A stretch of DNA of 64,000 nt, taken from positions 30,445,501-30,509,500 of the forward strand of contig CM073887.1 of NCBI GenBank assembly GCA_037176705.1, given 5' to 3'. This document shows, piece by piece, positions 11,900 to 22,753 of this stretch; within the stretch, counting starts at the first letter, position 1, and each line of letters starts with the position of its first letter. A program made the position numbers and the translations under genes. The DNA is from Molossus alvarezi (lineage: Eukaryota > Chordata > Mammalia > Chiroptera > Molossidae). The notes beneath the pieces were generated by a model. It saw only the letters and a list, made by a program, of their open reading frames with translations, was not told the DNA's origin and ran no database searches.

Positions 11900-12970
11900 C
11901 CCTTATTAAGCTGTTCATATATCTATTGACAATTCAGTTTGGACTGAGGAGTTACAAAAATTTATCAGCGTATCACCTGGATGCCAAAAATATTGCTTTT
12001 TGTCCCTGTTGTTTAACAGATGCCCTACCTCTTAGAGATGATTAGAGAAAATTACTCTTGCTCAGATGTGGATTCTTTTCCATGCCTTTTCCCCTCTTGG
12101 CATCATTGAGAAACCCAAAGTGACCAGGCAATACTTAAAACATAATGGTGTTCTTGCTGAATGTGATCATACTAGTGTTCTCTGTCTTTGGGAACAGCAC
12201 CTCTAGATATGCAAATCATAGAGTTATAAGAACAAAAACCATTAGTTACCCAAATGGATCACTGATTGAAGGTAAGTAAAGTTATTCCTATTTACATGCC
12301 TTGGTTCCTTATGTGCTCTTACAATTTAGAGATACAACACCATATAGTGGTCATTGATTAAGTTTTACACTACATCCTTGAGAACGGAATCCAGTCTACA
12401 GGGAGTATCATATCTAAGCAGAAGCCTCAGTTTATTATTCGAAAGCTTTCCCATTGTTCTATATGATTAGAAGCTTCTGGGTGGTGTGGTATGTAAAATG
12501 ACAAAAAATCGTATGATCCTGTGTATATCACCACAATTCATTTGCAGGAAAGTATGTCCCTTGATCTTATGTACTATTTTGTAGAGTACTGTGTCAGTGG
12601 ATCATGTTCTTTGTAGTATGTTAGACTGTAGTGGTCACTAGGGTTCTGTGGTTAGGAAGACAAACCCATACCCATAATATATGCTGTCCAGTAAAAAACC
12701 CTGCTCTTGGTAGAGGTAAATTGGTCAAATGTGATCAACCTGTCATCAAGAGACTGGCTGCTCCCTTTGAGCAATAGTGTTATTTTGACCTCTCAGCATT
12801 GGGGTCTTTGGGATGGATATTCAGCAGCAACACTAAGTTGACAGTTATTGTGAGTGGTGAGTACATACTATTGAGTTTATAGATTTTACATTTCACCCTT
12901 GTCAACATAGTTGCTCCATTCATGACCCCAAGTTTCACCATCGGGCCTGGCCTATAAAACAAACTGGCCA
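11900..12970 (-). mobile_element. ERVL-type endogenous retrovirus relic: integrase C-terminus and dUTPase region
   Basis: Read on the minus strand, about 12,450-12,300 resembles the end of an ERVL integrase and about 12,200-12,000 resembles the ERVL dUTPase, in the order expected for this family, where dUTPase follows integrase. The match rests on block-by-block resemblance; every frame is interrupted by many stops and small gaps, so nothing functional can be made. It is interrupted or bounded at its upstream side by the full-length L1 insertion at 12,998. Sequence beyond the L1 (from 18,885) may be the rest of the same provirus. LTRs were not identified. Identity of the class is fairly likely; exact limits are uncertain. 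Confidence 0.6.
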
Positions 12971-12997
12971 ATGTTAACTTGCCAAGTCATTCCATCT

Positions 12998-13305
12998 GTT
13001 TTTTTTTTTTTTTTTATTTTTATTTTTTTTTTTTTTATTTTTATTTTTTTTTTTTATTTATTTATTTTTTTATTTTTGTTACAGATATTTTACCTTTTTA
13101 CCCCATTGGCACCCCCACCCTACCCCCCCTCCACCCTTTCCCCGGCTTAGTTGTCCATGTCCATTGGTCATGCATACATGCATATAAGTTCTGTGGTTTA
13201 TCTCTTCCCACCCCCCCACCCCCCATCCCCTCTTCTGAGGGATGTCAGTCTGTGCCCTACTTCCATGTGTCTGGGTCTACTGTATTCCTCAGGCTGTTAT
13301 GTTCA
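12998..13305 (-). other. L1 3' UTR with G-run tract and A-rich tail
   Basis: On the minus strand, 13,230-13,207 has four G-runs (4, 6, 7 and 3 bases) separated by one or two bases, a good G-quadruplex pattern. A second C-rich (minus-strand G-rich) stretch is at about 13,110-13,145. The tail is a mix of A-runs interrupted by T (13,080-12,999). Mammalian L1 3' UTRs commonly keep such a polypurine/G-rich tract. Confidence 0.8.
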
Positions 13306-16300
13306 TTATATTCCGTATATAAGTGAGATCATGTGGTATTTGTCTTTTTCTGCTTGGCTTCTTTCACTTAGGATAATACTTTCCAGGTCCCTCCATGTCG
13401 TCTCAAAGGATAAGAGATCTTTCTTTCTTACCGCTGCATAGTACTCCATTGTGTATATGTACCACAGCTTTTTTATCCATTCGTCTACTGGTGGACACTT
13501 GGGCTGTTTCCAGATCTTAGCTATTGTAAATAGTGCTGCTATGAACATGGGGGTACATATATTCTTCCTGATTGGTGTTTCAGGCTTCTTAGGGTATATT
13601 CCCAGCAGTGGGATCACTGGGTCAAATGGAAGTTCAATTTTTAATTTCTTGAGGTAGCACCATATTGTTTTCCATAGCGGCTGCACCAGTCTGCATTCCC
13701 ACCAGCAGTGTATTAGAGTCCCCTTTTCTCCACACCCTCGCCAACACTTGTTGTTTGATGATTTGTTGATGGCGGCCATTCTGACCGGTGTGAGGTGATA
13801 CCTCATTGTTGTTTTAATTTGCATCTCTCTGATGATTAGTGATGTTGAGCATTTCTTCATATGTCTTTTGGCCATTTGTATGTCCTGTTTGGAGAGGTGT
13901 CTATTCAGCTCCTCTGCCCATTTTTTAATTGGGTTCTTTGTCTTCCTTTTGTGGAGTTGTATGAGCACTCTATATATACTGGAAATTAACCCCTTATCTG
14001 ATACATCATTGGCAATGATGTTCTCCCATACAGTGGGTTGCCTTTCCATTTTGATGATTGTTTCTTTTGCTGTGCAGAAGCTTTTTAGTTTGATGTAGTC
14101 CCATGTGTTCATTTTCTCCTTTATTTCTGTTGCCTTAGGTGATGTATCAGTGAAAATTCTGCTCCGTATGATGTCCGAAATTTTGTTGCCTACATTTTCT
14201 TCTAGAATTTTTATGGATTCACGGGTCACATTTAAGTCTTTTATCCATTTTGAGTTTATTTTTGTGTATGGTGTAAGTTGATGGTCTAGTTTCATTTTTT
14301 TGCATGTAGCTGTCCAATTTTCCCAACACCATTTATTAAAGAGGCTGTCTTTACTCCACTGTATGCTCTTGCCACCTTTGTCAAATATTAATTGAGTGTA
14401 TTGCCTTGGGTCCATTTCTGGGTTTTCAGTTCTGTTCCACTGGTCTATATGCCTGTTCTTGTGCCAGTACCAGGCTGTTTTGGTTACAGTCGCTTTGTAG
14501 TATAACCTGAAATCTGGTATTGTGATCCCACCTACTTTGTTCTTCTTTTTCAAGATTGCTGTGGCTATACGGGGTCTTTTTTGGTTCCATATGAACTTTT
14601 GAAGTATTTGTTCTAGTTCTATGAAATATGTCGTTGGTACTTTGATGGGGATTGCATTGAATCTATAGATTGCTTTGGGTAGTATGGACATTTTAATTAT
14701 GTTAATTCTTCCAATCCATGAACAGGGTATGTGCTTCCACTTTTTTATATCTTCCTCTATTTCTTTTTTCAATGACCTGTAGTTTTCTGCAAATAGGTCC
14801 TTTACTTCTTTGGTTAAGTTTATTCCTAGGTATCGTAATTTTTTTGGAGCGATGGTAAATGGGATTGTTTTTTCAGTTTCTCTTTCTGTGAGTTCATCAT
14901 TGATGTACAAGAATGCCGTCGATTTCTTGACGTTAATTTTGTATCCTGCTACTTTGCCAAATTCATTTATTAAGTCTAATATATTTTTGATGGAGTCTTT
15001 AGGGTTTTCTATGTACAATATCATGTCATCTGCAAATAATGACAGTTTCACTTCCTCCTTTCCAATTTGGATCCCTTTTATTTTTTCTTCATGTCTGATT
15101 GCTGTGGCTAAGACTTCCAGTACAATGTTAAATAAGAGTGGCGAAAGTGGACATCCCTGTCTTGTTCCTGTTCTTAATGGAAATGTTTTTAGTTTCTGTC
15201 CATTGAGTATGATGTTGGCTGTAGGTCTTTCATATATGGCCTTTATTATGTCGAGATATGATCCCTCTATTCCCACATTGCTGAGCGTTTTTATCAGAAA
15301 TGGATGCTGGATTTTGTCGAATGCTTTTTCAGCATCTATTGATATGATCATGTGGTTTTTATTCTTCATTTTGTTGATGTGGTGTATCACATTTATTGAT
15401 TTGCGAATATTGTACCAGCCTTGCATCCCTGGAATGAATCCCACTTGGTCATGGTGAATAATTTTTTTGATGTATTTCTGGATCCGATTTGCTAATATTT
15501 TGTTCAGGATTTTGGCGTCTATGTTCATCAGGGATATTGGCCTGTAGTTTTCTTTCTTCGTAGTGTCTTTTTCTGGTTTTGGAATTAGAATTATGCTAGC
15601 CTCATAGAACGTGTTTGGAAGTCTTCCTTCTTCTTGAATTTTTTGAAATAGTTTGAGGAGAATGGGTGTTAGTTCTTTTTGGAATGTTCGGTAAAACTCC
15701 CCCGTGAAACCATCTGGGCCTGGGCTTTTGTTTGCTGGAAGAGTCTTGATTACCTCTTCAATTTCCTTAGTTGTTATTGGTCTGTTCAAGTTTTCTATCT
15801 CTTCCGGGAATAGTTTTGGGAGACTGTGTGTTTCTAGAAATTTGTCCATTTCGCTTAGATTGTCGAATTTGTTGCCATATAGTTGTTCGTAGTAGTTGTT
15901 AACGATCTTTTGTATTTCCGTGGTGTTGGTTGTTACTTCTCCTCTTTCATTTCTAATTTTGTGTATTTGGGTTCTCTCTCTTTGTTTCTTGGTGAGTCTA
16001 GCTAAGGGTCCATCAATCTTGTTTATCTTTTCGAAAAACCAGCTCTTTGTTTCATTGATCCTTTGAATTGTTTTTTTGGTCTCTATGTCATTTATTTCTG
16101 CTCTGATCTTTACTATTTCCTTCCTTCTACTTGCTCTGGGGTTTTCTTTTTGTTTGCTTTCTAATTCTTTAAGTTGTGAGGTTAGACAGTCAATTAGAAA
16201 TTTTTCTTGTTTTTTGAGGTAGGCCTGTAGTGCTATGAACTTCCCTCTCAGAACTGCTTTCGCTGCATCCCATAGATTTTGTGTTGTTGTGTGTTCATTT

Positions 16301-17130
16301 TCATTGGTTTCCAGGAAGTTTTTAATTTCTTCCTTGATCTCCTCGGTGACCCATTCATTGTTTAATAACATGCTATTTAGCCTCCATGTGTTGAAATGTC
16401 TTTGCATGTTCTTGTTGCAATTGATTTCTAGTTTCATGCCACTGTGATCTGAGAAGATGCTTGATATGATTTCAATCTTCTTGAACTTGCAGAGATTTAG
16501 TTTGTGTCCTATCATGTGGTCTATCTTTGAGAATGTCCCATGTGCACTTGAGAAGAATGTGTATTCTGTAGTTTTGGGGTGTAATTCTCTGTAGATATCT
16601 ATTAAATCCATTTGGTCTAGTGCTTCATTTAGAGTCTCTGTTTCCTTGCTAATTTTTTGCCTAGAGGATCTATCTAGTGCTGTCAACGGGGTGTTGAAGT
16701 CCCCTGCTATGATTGTATTGTTGTCGATTTCTCCTTGGAAGTCCTCCAGAAGATTTTTAATATATTTTGGTGCTCCTATATTGGGTGCATATATGTTTAT
16801 CAAGGTTATATCTTCCTGTTGGATAGATCCTTTCAATATTATGTAGTGGCCGTCTTTGTCTCTAGTTATGGTCTTCATTTTGAAATCTATTTTATCAGAT
16901 ATGAGAATTGCTACCCCAGCTTTTTTTTGCTTTCCATTTGCTTGGAAAATTTTTTTCCATCCCTTCACTTTCAACCTATGTGAGTCTTTTGTTGAGAGGT
17001 GGGTCTCTTGTAAACAACATATAGATGAGTCATGCTTTCTTATCCAATCAGCTACTCTGTGTCTCTTTATGGGAGCATTCAATCCATTTACGTTTAAGGT
17101 GATTATTGATATGTACTTATTTATTGCCAT
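13306..17130 (-). CDS. L1 ORF2: LINE-1 ORF2p, endonuclease and reverse transcriptase
   Basis: A 1,274-residue protein, one shorter than human ORF2p and collinear with it, that nicks target DNA and reverse-transcribes L1 RNA from the nick. The endonuclease domain covers about residues 1-238, with catalytic or structural residues at N13, E42, D144 and N146 (GDFN), D204 and H229 (SDHS), each offset by one from the human numbering. The reverse transcriptase core has D599 (SIDAEKAFD) and F699-A-D701-D702. The C-terminal Cys-rich motif is C1129-x3-C1133-x7-H1141-x4-C1146. There are no internal stops or shifts. Nothing visible disables it; whether it is active is inferred, not shown. Confidence 0.97.
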   Translation of the reverse strand: MAINKYISIITLNVNGLNAPIKRHRVADWIRKHDSSICCLQETHLSTKDSHRLKVKGWKKIFQANGKQKKAGVAILISDKIDFKMKTITRDKDGHYIILKGSIQQEDITLINIYAPNIGAPKYIKNLLEDFQGEIDNNTIIAGDFNTPLTALDRSSRQKISKETETLNEALDQMDLIDIYRELHPKTTEYTFFSSAHGTFSKIDHMIGHKLNLCKFKKIEIISSIFSDHSGMKLEINCNKNMQRHFNTWRLNSMLLNNEWVTEEIKEEIKNFLETNENEHTTTQNLWDAAKAVLRGKFIALQAYLKKQEKFLIDCLTSQLKELESKQKENPRASRRKEIVKIRAEINDIETKKTIQRINETKSWFFEKINKIDGPLARLTKKQRERTQIHKIRNERGEVTTNTTEIQKIVNNYYEQLYGNKFDNLSEMDKFLETHSLPKLFPEEIENLNRPITTKEIEEVIKTLPANKSPGPDGFTGEFYRTFQKELTPILLKLFQKIQEEGRLPNTFYEASIILIPKPEKDTTKKENYRPISLMNIDAKILNKILANRIQKYIKKIIHHDQVGFIPGMQGWYNIRKSINVIHHINKMKNKNHMIISIDAEKAFDKIQHPFLIKTLSNVGIEGSYLDIIKAIYERPTANIILNGQKLKTFPLRTGTRQGCPLSPLLFNIVLEVLATAIRHEEKIKGIQIGKEEVKLSLFADDMILYIENPKDSIKNILDLINEFGKVAGYKINVKKSTAFLYINDELTERETEKTIPFTIAPKKLRYLGINLTKEVKDLFAENYRSLKKEIEEDIKKWKHIPCSWIGRINIIKMSILPKAIYRFNAIPIKVPTTYFIELEQILQKFIWNQKRPRIATAILKKKNKVGGITIPDFRLYYKATVTKTAWYWHKNRHIDQWNRTENPEMDPRQYTQLIFDKGGKSIQWSKDSLFNKWCWENWTATCKKMKLDHQLTPYTKINSKWIKDLNVTRESIKILEENVGNKISDIIRSRIFTDTSPKATEIKEKMNTWDYIKLKSFCTAKETIIKMERQPTVWENIIANDVSDKGLISSIYRVLIQLHKRKTKNPIKKWAEELNRHLSKQDIQMAKRHMKKCSTSLIIREMQIKTTMRYHLTPVRMAAINKSSNNKCWRGCGEKGTLIHCWWECRLVQPLWKTIWCYLKKLKIELPFDPVIPLLGIYPKKPETPIRKNICTPMFIAALFTIAKIWKQPKCPPVDEWIKKLWYIYTMEYYAAVRKKDLLSFETTWRDLESIILSERSQAEKDKYHMISLIYGI

Positions 17131-17175
17131 TTTTGTTTAGTGTGGTTCTATTTTTCTTCCCACTTCTCCTGCTAA

Positions 17176-18069
17176 TTACAGCAGTCCTTTTAACATTTCT
17201 TGCAGTGCTGGTTTGGTGCTAATGTATTCCCTTAGCTTTTTTTTGTCTGGGAAGCTCTTTATTTGATCTTCTATTTTGAATGATAGCCTTGCTGGGTAGA
17301 GTAGTCTTGGATTCAGATTCTTGTTTTTCATGACTTTGATTACTTCATGCCATTCTCTTCTGGCCTGTAGTGTTTCTTGTGAGAAGTCAGCTGAGAGCCT
17401 TATGGGGTTCCCTTTGTAGGTAACCTGTTGCTTATCTCTTGCTGCTTTTAGGATTCTCTCTTTGTCTTTAATTTGTGGCATTTTAATTACTATGTGTCTT
17501 GGTGTGGGCCTGTTTGGGTTCTTCTTACTTGGCACTCTCTGTGCTTCTTGAACTTGAATGCCTTCTTCCTTCACCAAATTAGGGAAGTTTTCTCTCACTA
17601 TTTTTTTGAATATATTCTCTATCCCTTGCTCCTTTTCTTCTTCTTCGGGGACTCCTATGATGCGAATATTATTACGTTTCCAGTTGTCCCATAGTTCTCT
17701 TAAGCTGTCTTCCTGTTTTTTAATAGTTTTTTCCTTTTGTTTTTCTGATTGGTTGATTTTTTCTACCCTGTCTTCTAATTCACTGATCCGGTCCTCAGCT
17801 TCCCCTACTCTGCTTTTTAAACCTTCCAATGTGTTTTTCATTTCGGATATGTCATTTTTTATCTCTTCTTGTTGGTTTTTAATTTCCATTTGGCTTATTT
17901 TCAGTGTCTCTATGTCCTTACTCATGCTGTTCAGCTTCCTCAAGATCATGGCTCTGAATTCTAGCTCTGTTAACATGCCTAATTGCTCCACGTTGATCTC
18001 ATCTTCGGTGGAGGTGTCTTGCTCTTTCATTTGGCTTCTGTTTCTGTGTTTCACCATTTTGGCTATCAC
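17176..18069 (-). CDS. L1 ORF1: LINE-1 ORF1p, RNA-binding chaperone
   Basis: A 297-residue protein that in L1 biology coats its own mRNA as a trimer in cytoplasmic particles. Visible domains: a basic N-terminus (MVKHRNRSQ), a heptad-rich coiled coil from about residue 44 to 128 (KNTLEGLKSRVGEAEDRISE), an RRM beginning near residue 132 (RNNIRIIGVPEEEE) and a basic C-terminal domain from about 226 to the end (ARREWHEVIKVMKNKNLNPR). Human ORF1p has 338 residues; the difference lies in the N-terminal half. Translation could start at the first Met or at Met5; Met5 gives the more family-like beginning. The stop lies 45 bp before ORF2, the usual dicistronic arrangement. No stop or frameshift. Confidence 0.95.
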   Translation of the reverse strand: MIAKMVKHRNRSQMKEQDTSTEDEINVEQLGMLTELEFRAMILRKLNSMSKDIETLKISQMEIKNQQEEIKNDISEMKNTLEGLKSRVGEAEDRISELEDRVEKINQSEKQKEKTIKKQEDSLRELWDNWKRNNIRIIGVPEEEEKEQGIENIFKKIVRENFPNLVKEEGIQVQEAQRVPSKKNPNRPTPRHIVIKMPQIKDKERILKAARDKQQVTYKGNPIRLSADFSQETLQARREWHEVIKVMKNKNLNPRLLYPARLSFKIEDQIKSFPDKKKLREYISTKPALQEMLKGLL

Positions 18070-18878
18070 TGTGGGCTTTGGAGCCTGTCAAGTTCTCCCT
18101 GTGGGTGTTGGTGTTCTGCTATTTGTGGCTCCCTCTCCTGTGTTTAGATGAGTGAGGGAAGACCCACGTTGAACACCTCTGTCAAGTCTTACTTTCCTGG
18201 TTAAAGTTGCCAGTCCAGGAAAGGTACTGTTATCCTCTAGCTTTTTGCCTGGAGGCTAGCAGTCTAGGTTAATTGATGAGTTTTGGGTTGTCAGTTGATT
18301 GAAAAACTCCCTCTGGTGCTCAGCCAAGGGGCTTTCACGAGGGTGGGGCAGATGCTGGTTGTTAGTGAGCCTCAATTAGCACTTCAATGGCCCACAGGGT
18401 GGGGTTGGATCTCCGAGGGAGGGGCTGCTGCCTCTCCTCAGAGCCCTGGGAAGGAGCAATGTGGCCACAGTCCTGTGTGGCTGTACTCAGCCAAAGCTCT
18501 GAGCGCCCTCCAAACCCCGAGTGTCCCGACACAGTTCCAGTCCAGTCTGCCCTCCCTCTGCCGGAGCCCAAGGTGAGTGGCTGTGGCTGTTTCAGCCTCT
18601 GTCCCGGCTGCGCTGTGGAGCCGCCTGGGAGTGTGACCCGCGGGCGCCGCTCCCAGCTAAGGCCGCTGCCGAGCTGCCGACCGTGGGCTCCCAGCCCCCG
18701 TCTCGCGCCTTTGCAAGCCTACCGGGATCGAGTCGGTGTCCCTCGTTGTATGGTCCTTGCAAGCTGCTTTTCTGTTGGTTTTTCCCGTCGATTTGTCTGT
18801 GTTATAGTTGTAATTCCAGTTTGGTTCTGGGAGACGGTCTGTGTAGCTCCGCTCACTCCGCCGCCATTTTTTTTTTTC
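18070..18878 (-). promoter_or_regulatory. L1 5' UTR / internal promoter with terminal YY1-like site
   Basis: About 0.8 kb upstream of ORF1, GC- and CpG-rich, especially at 18,500-18,870. At the very 5' end the minus strand reads AAAATGGCGGC (about 18,860-18,870), which matches a YY1 site and sits where human L1 also has its YY1 site, used to set the transcription start. The rest should hold the RNA polymerase II internal promoter, by analogy with other mammalian L1s. No tandem monomers, unlike mouse L1. Confidence 0.75.
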
Positions 18879-18884
18879 CCATCT

Positions 18885-20509
18885 ATTTTTTAAATGCATT
18901 TTTTTTATGACTTCTCTGATGAGCTTTACTATGCAATGCAAAGACTTTTATCATTTATGTGCACTCCCAAAATCTTTGTACATACTTTTTCTACAAAAAC
19001 TTTTGGCCTTTATCCTCTAATTCTTCTTCCTTCAGGAGTCTGAAGAAAGGGCTTAGCAACTGGACATTACCCATCAATGTCTGTATATTCTGAGTGTGTA
19101 CCACTTTTTTCCCCACACAAAGTAAATAGCCAGGTGCGTGGCCTAAACATTTAATCATTGGGAGGGTTTTCCCTCACTCTGTCTATCAGGGCCAACTTTC
19201 ACTGGGGCAGTAATTCAATAGAAGCCTATTTTTAATTTGCACCCAAATACCAAGCTAAGTTATTTATAAATCAAGACTGCCCAGAACTGGGAAAAAGTGT
19301 TCATAATACATAATAGACTTTAAAAAAATATTCAGCCATAGGAGATGTTCCAATTTGATAATTTACCATTTATTTTGGTGGGAAATATCCCATCATGCCC
19401 CAAATAGAAAAATCCATTAAAAAATTTTCAATCAAGTGAGTTCTGAATTTATATAGGATTTATCATTCATACTCATGAGTGCTTGTTTTTCACCAAGGCC
19501 TTCTGTGTTCAGGAAACTTTGTACTCATATAGTCTAACATGATTTTATCAGTATAAAAATGATGTAATATTATTCAGAATATACAGATATTATAGGTCTC
19601 TTTGAGTTATATCATGACAGCATGCAAGTGAGTTAATATAACTCTAGGACAAGAATAAAATATATTCTGTTGTTTATCTTATGTCAATGAGCTTTGTTTC
19701 TGATCCACTTCCTTAAGAGATTTTGACAATTGGGTGTGTGGGTGGGTGGGAAGAAAAGAAAAATAAATAAATAAATAAAAAAATTTCTATATCAATGGTG
19801 GATCATGTCAATATGTTATAACCAATAATCTACTACTTGGTTGAGTTTTGGTAGCCCACTATCATTGGCTAGGGTCCATATGACTATTGTAATAGTTATA
19901 TTTGTTAATTAAAGGGGGTTATAATGAGGATAAACATTGCACACTTTGATGAGTTTTTAAGAATAGCTCTGAAGTCTACTATTTTTCTTGAGATACACCA
20001 TTGCTTTTGTCTTACTATCTTGGGAAAGTCATGGGCCAGTTTCAATAGCTTCTATTTGGTTTTTCCAATTATGATAGTTCTGACTTCATAAATCAATGTT
20101 GGTATTATAAAAACTACCAATTATGTTTATTGCTATCATTTAGGAAATCAGGACAATCACTACTGAGTGGTCCATGGGTATAGTGGACCTGTTATGAGCT
20201 AGACCTGGGCCAGTATTCTAATTCTTGGAGCCTTCCCCCCGCTGCCACCCAACACGAGAGCTATAAACATACTTTGTATGTCCAAGCACCAGCATCAAAT
20301 TGGATCTCTGTCTAAAAGTTCTTGAAATGCTTGGTAATGCCCCTGTTCTCAATTTACAGTTGAAAGAGTAAATGACCATATGACTCATTAGGAAAGAAAA
20401 TTGGCAATCATTACCATATAAACTTGCCCTGGTGTTGAAGGTTCTTTCCTCATGGGAAACTGCTCTCTATTTTAGTAAACGGGTTCTAGATTTTAAAAAT
20501 GGCACGTCT
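18885..20509. other. Gene-free stretch, possibly the rest of the ERVL relic
   Basis: This is the sequence on the far side of the L1 insertion from the ERVL relic. Diverged blocks read on the minus strand at about 19,240-18,950 would fit upstream proviral sequence, but I could not identify any domain. Simple repeats: a GGGTGGGTGGG run and an AAAT tetranucleotide run at about 19,735-19,780. No coding frame of note. Confidence 0.35.
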
Positions 20510-20735
20510 GCCCAGCCAGTGTGGCTCAGTGGTTGATCAATGACCAATGGACCAATAGTTTGCCATTTCGATTCCTGGTCAGGGCACATGCCTGGGTTGC
20601 CAGCTCAATCCTCAGCAGGGGGCGTGCAGGAGGCAGCCAATTGATGTTCATGTTTCTCCCTCATTGATGTTTCTATCTCTGTCTCCCTCTCCCTTCCTCT
20701 CTCTCTAAAATCAATAAAAACATATTAAAAAATAA
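20510..20735 (+). mobile_element. Ves-related SINE, second type
   Basis: Starts gcccagccagtgtggctcag, then a diverged B box (gattcctggtc), 'cagcagggggcgtgcaggagg', a CT-rich run and the tail 'ctaaaatcaataaaaac'. The target-site duplication is unclear. It is more diverged than the copy at 28.3 kb. Confidence 0.88.
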
Positions 20736-21137
20736 AAATAAACAAAACTGGCCCCTATTTGAAAATTGTGTAGGAAATTATTATATTTTATGGGACTGGC
20801 TGCTCTTATCCACACTTCATTTTTTTTATTGCAAAAATTGAGTAACACTCTTAAAGGTTGCCTACCTAGCCTGTCCCTACGGACTCTGTATTCTATTAAA
20901 AAATTCAGAGTTCTCTAACTGTCTGGTTCCTATTTTTCTGCTCATTTCAATAATTGAGCCCATCATTCTTTCTAACAGATTAAGTTATATCACCTGGAAT
21001 ATTATTCTGTGATCCTATTGTCTACATTACCATCAAGCAACCACCGTCAGCCAGAGCCTATGTAGGGAGCCACCACTGATGCAACGATGCTGGTAAATCT
21101 CTCATTGTGCTTTTCCTTATAACATTGGTTAATGTGT

Positions 21138-21393
21138 GCCCTGGTCGGTTTGGTTCAGTAGTTAGAACACTGGCCTGAAGACTATAGGGTCTCAAGTTCG
21201 ATTCCCCATCAAGGACCCAAGCCTGGGTTGCAGGTTTGATTCTCTCCCCTGGTTAGGGTCATGTGGAGGAAACCAACTGATGTGTCTCTCTCACATTGAT
21301 TTTTTTTCTCTCTCTCTCTCCCTCCCTTCCACTCTGTCTAAAAAATAAATGAAAAAATATCATTGGGTGAGGATTAACAAAAACAAACAAACA
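21138..21393 (+). mobile_element. Ves SINE with 14-bp target-site duplication
   Basis: The head is gccctggtcggtttggttcag, the B-box-like segment gttcgattccc, and the tail 'gggtgaggattaac' plus an A/C-rich run. The flanking direct repeat aacattggttaatg is at 21,121-21,134 and 21,394-21,407, identical in both copies. Confidence 0.93.
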
Positions 21394-21407
21394 AACATTG
21401 GTTAATG

Positions 21408-22753
21408 CAGCTATTTTTGAGATAAAGTCAGCTGGACTATTTTGTAGTCTTACATAGTATATCTACTTTAGCCTGTTGCTTCACAGAGCCTTTTGATTTC
21501 TTCTTCCCCCACCCCACATGAAAGTTCTGGTATTTCTAGTGCACTTTGCATGGGCCATTACATTCCCCAATCTTCCAAAAGGATGTCAGCCCTGTCCTAC
21601 AGGGTCTTTGTTAGAAGTATAAAATCCTTAATCAGGAAGGGTTCTCCCAAACTCACAGATTAATTTTGTCCAACTTTTATTCAGCCATTCTTGGTCTGGT
21701 CTCCTTAGGACTTTGTTGCATGAATATGCTCCTGGCTTCTGAGATTGCACATTGGCTAGGTCCTACATTTTTGTTGACATATATTCCCTTTCATCTCTTG
21801 ATGGCAACATTTATTAGTAGCATCTTTCTTGATGATATATATTGGGACTTATACTTACTTATTGGCCTAGCAGACATGAGGGAGGTGTGGATGCATCTTG
21901 AGGAGGCACAAGTTGTCTTACAAGGTACAGACCTCTGCATCGCATTCTAGCAGGGGATGAGCACTGGCCTTTAAAAAGAAGGACCACATTTATAGGCCTG
22001 GTGAATTTTTTTAAAAGCTGGGGATTTAGGATTGCTGACCCAGATATCTCCACCCTGTGTTTCATCATCTCTCTTCTTTCCACTAAGGGTCTTGCCCTTG
22101 GCATAGCACTATGGCTTGTGAATTTAAATTTTCTGTTATTTCAGTTATCCTTCTAAGTAAGTCTCAAGCCTAAATTTCTGCTCTGTGGATGTGAGAGGAT
22201 GATTTTGTTTATAGATGTATGTCCTCATTGTCTTAAATTAGTGATCAGTCACTCTAAGCCTTTCATTGTTCCTTATCCCATAATGTTGGAATGGCCTTGG
22301 AAATAACCATCCCATCCCAGAGTCTTTATAATAACTATTTCTCCTGAATTTCTCAGTTGGCTGAGATCGGAGATAGTTCATCAATCAATATTCCCCCTCC
22401 AAAAGAATCCCGTTCTGGTTTATTATCTAGGAAATTTTAATGATAGCACCATTACTACATGTCAGGGACTCTCAGTATTCCATCTACCACCAATGATGAA
22501 GGTTGTTTTTTTGGGGGTTTTTTTTTTTTGCCAGCTGACTAGCAGATGCTTTTGTTCTAAAAATTTAATTTCAGCATCTGCCTTTTTGGACCATAATTTG
22601 CACCAACTGATATAGATAAGGCTCCCTGAGAAACAGATTCTGAGACAGTTATTTGAATGACGGCAGTTGACAGAGATGAATTCACTGAAACAGCACCTGT
22701 CTGACGATGGGAAAAGTAAAACTCAGCTGAGAACTCCCGCATGGCCTTTCGGA
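21408..22753. other. Gene-free stretch, unassigned
   Basis: Two frames of 81-94 codons on opposite strands overlap at 21,666-22,104 and have no recognisable domain. A T-rich run is at about 22,505-22,531. The text may be old retroviral or other repeat sequence; I could not assign it. Confidence 0.35.

Larger units (their letters stand above)
12998..18878 (-). mobile_element. L1: Full-length LINE-1 with intact ORF1 and ORF2
   Basis: The element is about 5.9 kb, on the minus strand: a CpG-rich 5' UTR of about 0.8 kb (18,878-18,070), ORF1, a 45-bp spacer, ORF2, a 3' UTR of about 300 bp and an A-rich tail (the T-rich tract at 12,999-13,080). A ccatct(g/a)tttttt repeat brackets it (12,992-13,003 and 18,879-18,891), which fits a target-site duplication, and the right-hand copy is followed by AAA, as expected for endonuclease nicking at TTTT/AA. 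Both ORFs are uninterrupted and the key residues are present, so this copy could be retrotransposition-competent. Retained CpGs in the 5' UTR and intact frames point to a recent insertion. Confidence 0.95.

Noticed and set aside
12979..13326. 115-codon plus frame beginning with a long Phe/Tyr run
   Set aside because: It is a translation of the L1 A-rich tail (a T-rich tract) and 3' UTR.
14810..15457. 215-codon plus-strand frame, the longest on that strand
   Set aside because: It is antisense to the intact L1 ORF2 and is a by-product of its codon pattern.
17558..18151. 197-codon plus-strand frame rich in Ser and Phe
   Set aside because: Antisense to L1 ORF1; its composition mirrors the Glu/Lys-rich coiled coil on the other strand.
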